A DNA stretch of 64,000 nt, from NCBI GenBank assembly GCA_022376925.1, contig JAIOJX010000002.1, forward strand, positions 63,698,001 through 63,762,000. Reading direction: 5' to 3'. The translations under genes were made by a program, and so were the position numbers. A model generated the notes under the pieces. That model saw only the letters and a program-made list of their open reading frames with translations, had not been told where the DNA came from and made no database searches. Below are positions 58,651 to 64,000 of this stretch, piece by piece (within the stretch, counting starts at the first letter, position 1; each line of letters begins with the position of its first letter). The stretch comes from Tragulus kanchil (taxonomy: Eukaryota; Chordata; Mammalia; Artiodactyla; Tragulidae).

Positions 58651-60445
58651 ATCATTAGAAACGTGTGCTGGTAACATCAGAGACCATTAAGCAAATGAAA
58701 TTTAAGAAGGGTATGTATGATCTTCATTTTTTTCCTTAAATATATATTTGTATTTCTTTACTAATACTCTGAGTAGTCATAATGTTGCGTGAAATGTCAT
58801 TTCAAGATGGAATATTGGCCTCTGACTTGTTAAAAATAATTGTTTTTATCGTGACTGCCTTCAAGATTGGTGAAAATTTATTTTCATCTTACTTCATGTT
58901 GTCAGAGCTATAGTTTCATTCTTGAAACTTTAAAAAATTCCCTAAGTACATATATTTCTTTAGCAGAAAGTTGTAATTTTTTATCTACTGGCAACCAGTA
59001 TAATTAGGGTATAGCATATTCTGTCTTGCACTCGTTTTCAGGAACATACAGATAAAGCATATTGTTTTCCACAGTTTGATTTTTATTTGGATGTTTTGAG
59101 TTTAATGAGATTTGCCTCCATGGGTGACCAGAAAATTCAGACCATGTTTTACTGTGGATTTTTTTTTTCTCTTGGCAAGCACAGTTATAAATTGCTATAT
59201 TGCTATTTTGTGATGAGAAAGAATCTCTCATGCAATGTAGTTTGGTTTTTTCCTATTGTTAGGACAAAATGAATTCTTCCAGTCATATCATAGCCCAAAG
59301 GTATATTTTTTTCAGTGGCAGGAATCCATTGCCAAATTAAATCATAAAGCTTTTTATGGAACTAAGACAGTTAATATGATACATAAGATTCACTGCCCTA
59401 TGCTGTTATCCTGGAGCCCTCAATACTAAAGTAGTTGAACTTTTAACATGTATTCCAAGCCTCTGTAGAATTTTCCTGAATTGAAGAGGAAATCCATTGT
59501 TATCACAAATTTAAAAAGTTTTTTTTTTTTTTTTGATGAACTTTCCAGTGAGATCTGTTGAATTCCCAAATGTCTTTCTATAGAACGTGGTCTAATAGGT
59601 GTTATGTGGAGAGAAAAAATATTCTGTGATCGTACAAATTCAGGAAAATGTAAAATTGTAGCGTTTAAACTGGCTCCTTACTATAGGTAGTCATAGAGCA
59701 CTTGAACGTCACACATGACCAAAAGGGAATATTTTCTGCAGTAGGCATTCAAAACTGTAGGGAACTTTTTTTCCCTCTAGGAGTATGTCATGAGGTCAGA
59801 ATCTATGGAATACATTTTCTCATTCATTGTAAACTGAGGTTCACCTTGGTTCTTGGTGTTTTGTTTAAGGCATAACCTCTGGGAAAAAAAGGTGGGTATT
59901 ATGGACCACCCTGGAATTATCACAGTGCTTTTCCAGTTCTAAAAGGAAGGCAGTGTTAGATTGTTAATTAGTGATGGAACTGAATATGATAGGTCTGAGT
60001 CTAAAATTAGGTTTAATTACTTCTATATATAAGACACTATGCACACTATGCTGACTGCCTGAGCTAAATTTAAATGCATTGAGATTTTGAATTCCCTGAC
60101 ATAGGCTGCAAACCTCAGTACCATTTAAAATATTTATGGAATGAATCAGCTGAGCTTACTCTGTGCTAAGTGGGCTCAGAGCTTTATGAACATGAACTCC
60201 TGAATGATGATGACATTGTGGCTTAAAGAAGCTCAGTAAGTGGTCCAAAGTCCCACAGCTCAAAACTAGCCCAGCCTGGCTTCACACAAACTCCTAACTA
60301 CCTCTGGCAAATACTGGCATGGATTCGAACATGAATAATCAGTTGTTTAGTCTTATTAAAGAAACAGTATCCTGATATATGTGAAAATAACAGGATCTTA
60401 ACTGAAAAATTTTAGAAAAGTTGACTTCGTTAGCATGTTACTTAT
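58651..60445. other. AT-rich unique DNA with an L2/MIR-like piece
   Basis: Single-copy, AT-rich. Around 60120-60300 (ggaatgaatcagctgagctt, actctgtgctaagtgggc, cagtaagtggtccaaagtcc) is an L2- or MIR-like segment. A T run lies near 59520-59534. The short frames at 59004-59231 (-) and 59087-59272 (+) have no domains. Confidence 0.45.
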
Positions 60446-62646
60446 CTTCAGGGGATGACATTGGTTTTAGGCTCAGTGATAAGAGTAAATATCCCTGAAG
60501 AATTAGGTTCAGATGATACAAAGGATATTTTTGTAAGCAAATTGTTTTTAGACTATGAAAGTGTATTTTAGTAGAGATTTTTGGTTTTTGTACAATTGTC
60601 AAGTTGGCATTTTATGGTAAGGCATTGTAATCGGAAGGGTCTTAGACTTTTGACTTGCCACTCTGCCATGGACTAGATCTTGTTCAAGGTTTTGTTTATG
60701 TTGTTGTTTAACCTCTTCAGAGCCTGAGTTCCCTTCGGTGTAGCATGGGAAAAATAGTATATATTTCATAGGATTATTGTGAGTATTAAATGAAAGGACT
60801 TATATAAAACACATAGATAATACAAACAGCCAGTAACAAATAAAAGATATTTTGACCCCTTTCCCTATGCTAGTAAAATTTAATAATTTTCATTGTCATT
60901 TAAATTAACTTATTTGATGTGCTTATTTAAAGGCAAGATAAAATATCTGAGACTTTTCAACTGGATGGCTCCCTTTGAGATACTCATTTATTTCTGGAAA
61001 TCTTTAAAGCATTGAAAATTGCTTTTGAAAAATCCCTTTGTTTTGATTCTAAGACTCATGTTTTTACTCGTTTAACATTTCAAAAATGACATTCAGGAAA
61101 AACTATTATCAATTCACTAGTGGGACTCAGAATCAATGGTACCTGATAATCAAAGAAATACCATAGAAAGCATAATGGATAAGGTAACAAAGAAAAGTAA
61201 TGGTAATTGCTCAGATATGAAAATGTTATTGTCTCCATTTTATTAAAAGGAAATCGAAGTTCAGAAAGCGCACATAGCAAAGGATAGAGAGAGGACTTCT
61301 GATTCCATTGGTCAGAGAAGGTCATCTCTTTAACACTAGCCCTTGATTCCTCAAAGAATAACTTCAAATGAGGCAGATTAAAACAAGAGGCATGTAGAGA
61401 AGATTGGAAAAAGACATATTTTTGGTATGTGTATTATTTTTAAACTTTGATGTGAATTAGAAAAGAATTGTGTAATGTATTTCTTAAAGGCCTTTAGAAA
61501 TGAGTAATTGATAGGACAGACCCTTTGGAGAGGCAGGTTTGTGTGCTTCAGGGGATGACATTGGTTTTAGGCTCAGTGATAAGAGTAAATATCCCTGAAG
61601 AATTAGGTTCAGATGATACAAAGGATATTTTTGTAAGCAAATTGTTTTTAGACTATGAAAGTGTATTTTAGTAGAGATTTTTGGTTTTTGTACAATTGTC
61701 AAGTTGGCATTTTATGGTAAGGCATTGTAATCGGAAGGGTCTTAGACTTTTGACTTGCCACTCTGCCATGGACTAGATCTTGTTCAAGGTTTTGTTTATG
61801 TTGTTGTTTAACCTCTTCAGAGCCTGAGTTCCCTTCGGTGTAGCATGGGAAAAATAGTATATATTTCATAGGATTATTGTGAGTATTAAATGAAAGGACT
61901 TATATAAAACACATAGATAATACAAACAGCCAGTAACAAATAAAAGATATTTTGACCCCTTTCCCTATGCTAGTAAAATTTAATAATTTTCATTGTCATT
62001 TAAATTAACTTATTTGATGTGCTTATTTAAAGGCAAGATAAAATATCTGAGACTTTTCAACTGGATGGCTCCCTTTGAGATACTCATTTATTTCTGGAAA
62101 TCTTTAAAGCATTGAAAATTGCTTTTGAAAAATCCCTTTGTTTTGATTCTAAGACTCATGTTTTTACTCGTTTAACATTTCAAAAATGACATTCAGGAAA
62201 AACTATTATCAATTCACTAGTGGGACTCAGAATCAATGGTACCTGATAATCAAAGAAATACCATAGAAAGCATAATGGATAAGGTAACAAAGAAAAGTAA
62301 TGGTAATTGCTCAGATATGAAAATGTTATTGTCTCCATTTTATTAAAAGGAAATCGAAGTTCAGAAAGCGCACATAGCAAAGGATAGAGAGAGGACTTCT
62401 GATTCCATTGGTCAGAGAAGGTCATCTCTTTAACACTAGCCCTTGATTCCTCAAAGAATAACTTCAAATGAGTCAGATTAAAAACAAGAGGCATGTAGAG
62501 AAGATTGGAAAAAGACATATTTTTGGTATGTGTATTATTTTTAAACTTTGATGTGAATTAGAAAAGAATTGTGTAATGTATTTCTTAAAGGCCTTTAGAA
62601 ATGAGTAATTGATAGGACAGACCCTTTGGAGAGGCAGGTTTGTGTG
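60446..62646. repeat. Tandem duplication S (unit 1100 bp)
   Basis: Bases 60446-61545 recur at 61546-62646 with a clean junction. Differences are one substitution and one A (gaggcagattaaaac against gagtcagattaaaaac) near 61372 and 62472. The unit contains a MIR-like element. The 95- and 112-codon - strand frames near 61080 and 62180 are the same non-conserved frame seen twice. Confidence 0.97.
60650..60850 (+). repeat. MIR-like ancient SINE (two copies)
   Basis: The order gacttgccactctgccatgg, tttaacctcttcagagcctg, agttcccttcggtgtagcat, gggaaaaatagtat, cataggattattgtgag, tattaaatgaaagg follows the MIR consensus. Duplicate at 61750-61950. Confidence 0.65.
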
Positions 62647-63370
62647 ACTTGATAGTAATTGGTGTCAAATAAAAAGTAGTAAATCCACAGTACATTTGTA
62701 TCATTGAAGTCACTCAGCATTGGTAACTGGGTGTGTAAAGGAGAATCTGACCATTGGAGAAACATAAGCATCTTTATTAGATAATAATGTGCTAATGTGA
62801 ACTTATTGTTTGGTTATAAAAGGGTTAATTTATAAAACACATGATTGAAAGCTTTTTCTCCGTGTCAGATGGACACAAACGATGGCTAATAAAAATCGCT
62901 AGGGAGGAGTTTAGCCTCCTGGGATGGGGCATATGAAGAATAATGATGTACATTCTGCCTTGAAGGCTACAATCAATCTTTATTGAAAAGGATCTAGACT
63001 GAAGACAGGCAGGGCTTTTTGGCCGATCCTGCCTCATTATATTTTGCATTTATCTGCCATCTTCCTACCTCTCTTGGTCATTGAGGGTTATAACCATTTA
63101 CTTACAGTGATTTTTTTCTTTTTACAAAGAAAGATAAATGAATCTACAATACTAAATCACATCCTTGTTTCTTTATTTCATTTGTATTCTTGTAAAGATT
63201 GAGCATTGAACTTCTCCCTTCAAAACTTAAGCAAAACATTAGGCTAGGAAAGGCTTGTGGCTTGATATATTTGTTTTCTCCTTGAAAAGATAGTAAAAAA
63301 TGTTCACTGCAGTTTGATGACTAAATTTGCAACATACATTAGTATTTTTTATATTAAACTTTGTGTAAAC
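62647..63370. other. AT-rich unique DNA, no gene seen
   Basis: Single-copy with no recognised exon. The - strand frame at 62825-63049 has no domain. Confidence 0.45.
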
Positions 63371-63605
63371 GTGTGTGTGTGTGTGTTTGCACCTGTTCAG
63401 TCATGTCCAACTCTGCAACTCCATGGACTGTAGCCTGCCAGGCTCCTCTCTCCATGGAATTCTCCAGCGAGGAATACTGGAGTGGGTTGCCATTTTGTAA
63501 CTGCCGTTTCCAGGGAATCTTCCTAATTCAGGGATCGAAACCATGTCTTTTGCATCTCCTGCATTGGCAGGCCAGTTCTTTTCCCCTGAGTCACCTGGGA
63601 AGCCT
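63371..63605 (-). mobile_element. Bov-A2 SINE next to a (GT)n run
   Basis: A gt repeat (63370-63387) leads into ttgcacctgttcagtcatg, actccatggactgtagcctg, ccaggctcctctctccatgg, aatactggagtgggttgcc, gggatcgaaaccatg, tcacctgggaagcc: a reversed Bov-A2 with its usual simple-repeat tail. Confidence 0.92.
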
Positions 63606-63637
63606 GCAAATAAACATATATGCATATATATGAATAT

Positions 63638-64000
63638 GTTGTTCAGCTGCTAAGTCCTATCCAACTCCGTGACCCCATACACTGAAGCACACCGGTCTTC
63701 CCTGTCCTTCACAATTTCCCAGAGTGTGCTCAAGTTCATGTACATTGAGTCGGCGATGCTATCTAACCATCTCATCCTCTGCCACCCTGTTCTTTTGCCT
63801 TCAGTCTTTCCCAGCATCATGGTCTTTTTTGGTGAGTCAGCTCTTCTCATCAGGTGGCCAAAGTATTGGAGCTTCAGCTTCATCGTCAGACCTTCCAATG
63901 AATATTCAGGGTTCATTTCCTTTAGGATTGATTATTATGATCTTCTTGCAGTCAAAGGGACTCCCAAGAGTCTTCTCTAGCACTACAATTCAAAAGCATT
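63638..64000 (-). mobile_element. BovB-derived ART2A element, cut by window end
   Basis: The + strand reads gttgttcagctgctaagtcc, tgaccccatacactgaagca, ttccctgtccttcacaattt, cattgagtcggcgatgct, atctaaccatctcatcctc, tctttcccagcatcatggtc, catcaggtggccaaagtatt, ggagcttcagcttcatcgtc, caaagggactcccaagagtc. This is the reversed ART2A/BovB 3' sequence. It runs off the window. Confidence 0.92.

Noticed and set aside
1..62646. A genuine tandemly amplified biological system (for example a satellite or amplified gene array)
   Set aside because: The duplicated units are unrelated to each other. Each is mostly present twice, and the copies carry read-like errors at the joints. This is not how satellites or gene amplifications look.
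1..64000. CRISPR array, operon structure or prokaryotic mobile island
   Set aside because: The repeats are long pairs rather than short regularly spaced units, and the DNA is clearly mammalian with SINE, LINE and LTR content throughout.

Overview
The window is genomic DNA of a mammal, almost certainly a pecoran ruminant. It carries several Bov-tA/Bov-A2 type SINEs, pieces of the BovB/ART2A family, cetartiodactyl tRNA-Glu-derived (CHR-type) SINEs, ruminant-type L1 3' ends, and old eutherian repeats (MIR, L2, MER5A, MLT1, L1M). The species cannot be fixed from the sequence. There is no bacterial or phage content, and no protein-coding exon could be recognised with confidence.

The one clear gene-like landmark is a CpG island at about 3370-5130. 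It holds a candidate non-coding first exon that ends in a perfect splice donor at 3948 on the + strand, with a possible upstream alternative exon at 3252-3365. Everything from about 5.2 kb to the right end looks like intron or intergenic DNA, mostly AT-rich and full of retroelements. Most SINEs lie on the - strand, the usual antisense bias inside an intron of a + strand gene. The gene itself was not identified.

The dominant structural signal is a chain of 19 direct, tandem duplications with nearly constant spacing (about 1.08-1.18 kb). They begin at 1, 6028, 8076, 10367, 12202, 16193, 19314, 21462, 23356, 25259, 27442, 29318, 34563, 37644, 41934, 46199, 52100, 54692 and 60446. Copies are nearly identical. 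The differences between copies cluster at the junctions and are mostly small indels, many of them homopolymer-length changes. Several junctions also hold a short garbled version of the sequence that should follow. In places consecutive duplications overlap, so a segment is present three times. This pattern fits unmerged contig overlaps or gap-filling with noisy long reads much better than real biology. Collapsing the copies removes about 21 kb and leaves roughly 43 kb of unique sequence. Every element inside a duplicated block should be counted once.

Layout: 0-2.5 kb, a long CHR-type SINE (duplicated) and unique DNA; 2.5-2.7 kb, an L1-like 3' end with target-site duplication; 3.0-5.1 kb, G-quadruplex motif, CpG island and candidate exon 1; 6.0-14.5 kb, four chained duplications containing MER5A with a Bov-A2 inserted; 15.4-18.4 kb, a CHR-type SINE and an MLT1 LTR; 19.3-31.6 kb, six chained duplications containing an old L1 piece, two SINEs and a solo LTR; 34-44.6 kb, SINEs, L2 and three more duplications; 45-52 kb, AT-rich DNA, two CHR-type SINEs and an old L1; 52-57 kb, a nested SINE pair and a BovB piece, duplicated; 57-64 kb, MLT1, an L1 3' end, MIR/L2, and Bov-A2 plus ART2A at the right edge. 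I found no undescribed biological system. The most useful result is the duplication artefact, followed by a SINE family that spreads G-quadruplex and hairpin motifs.
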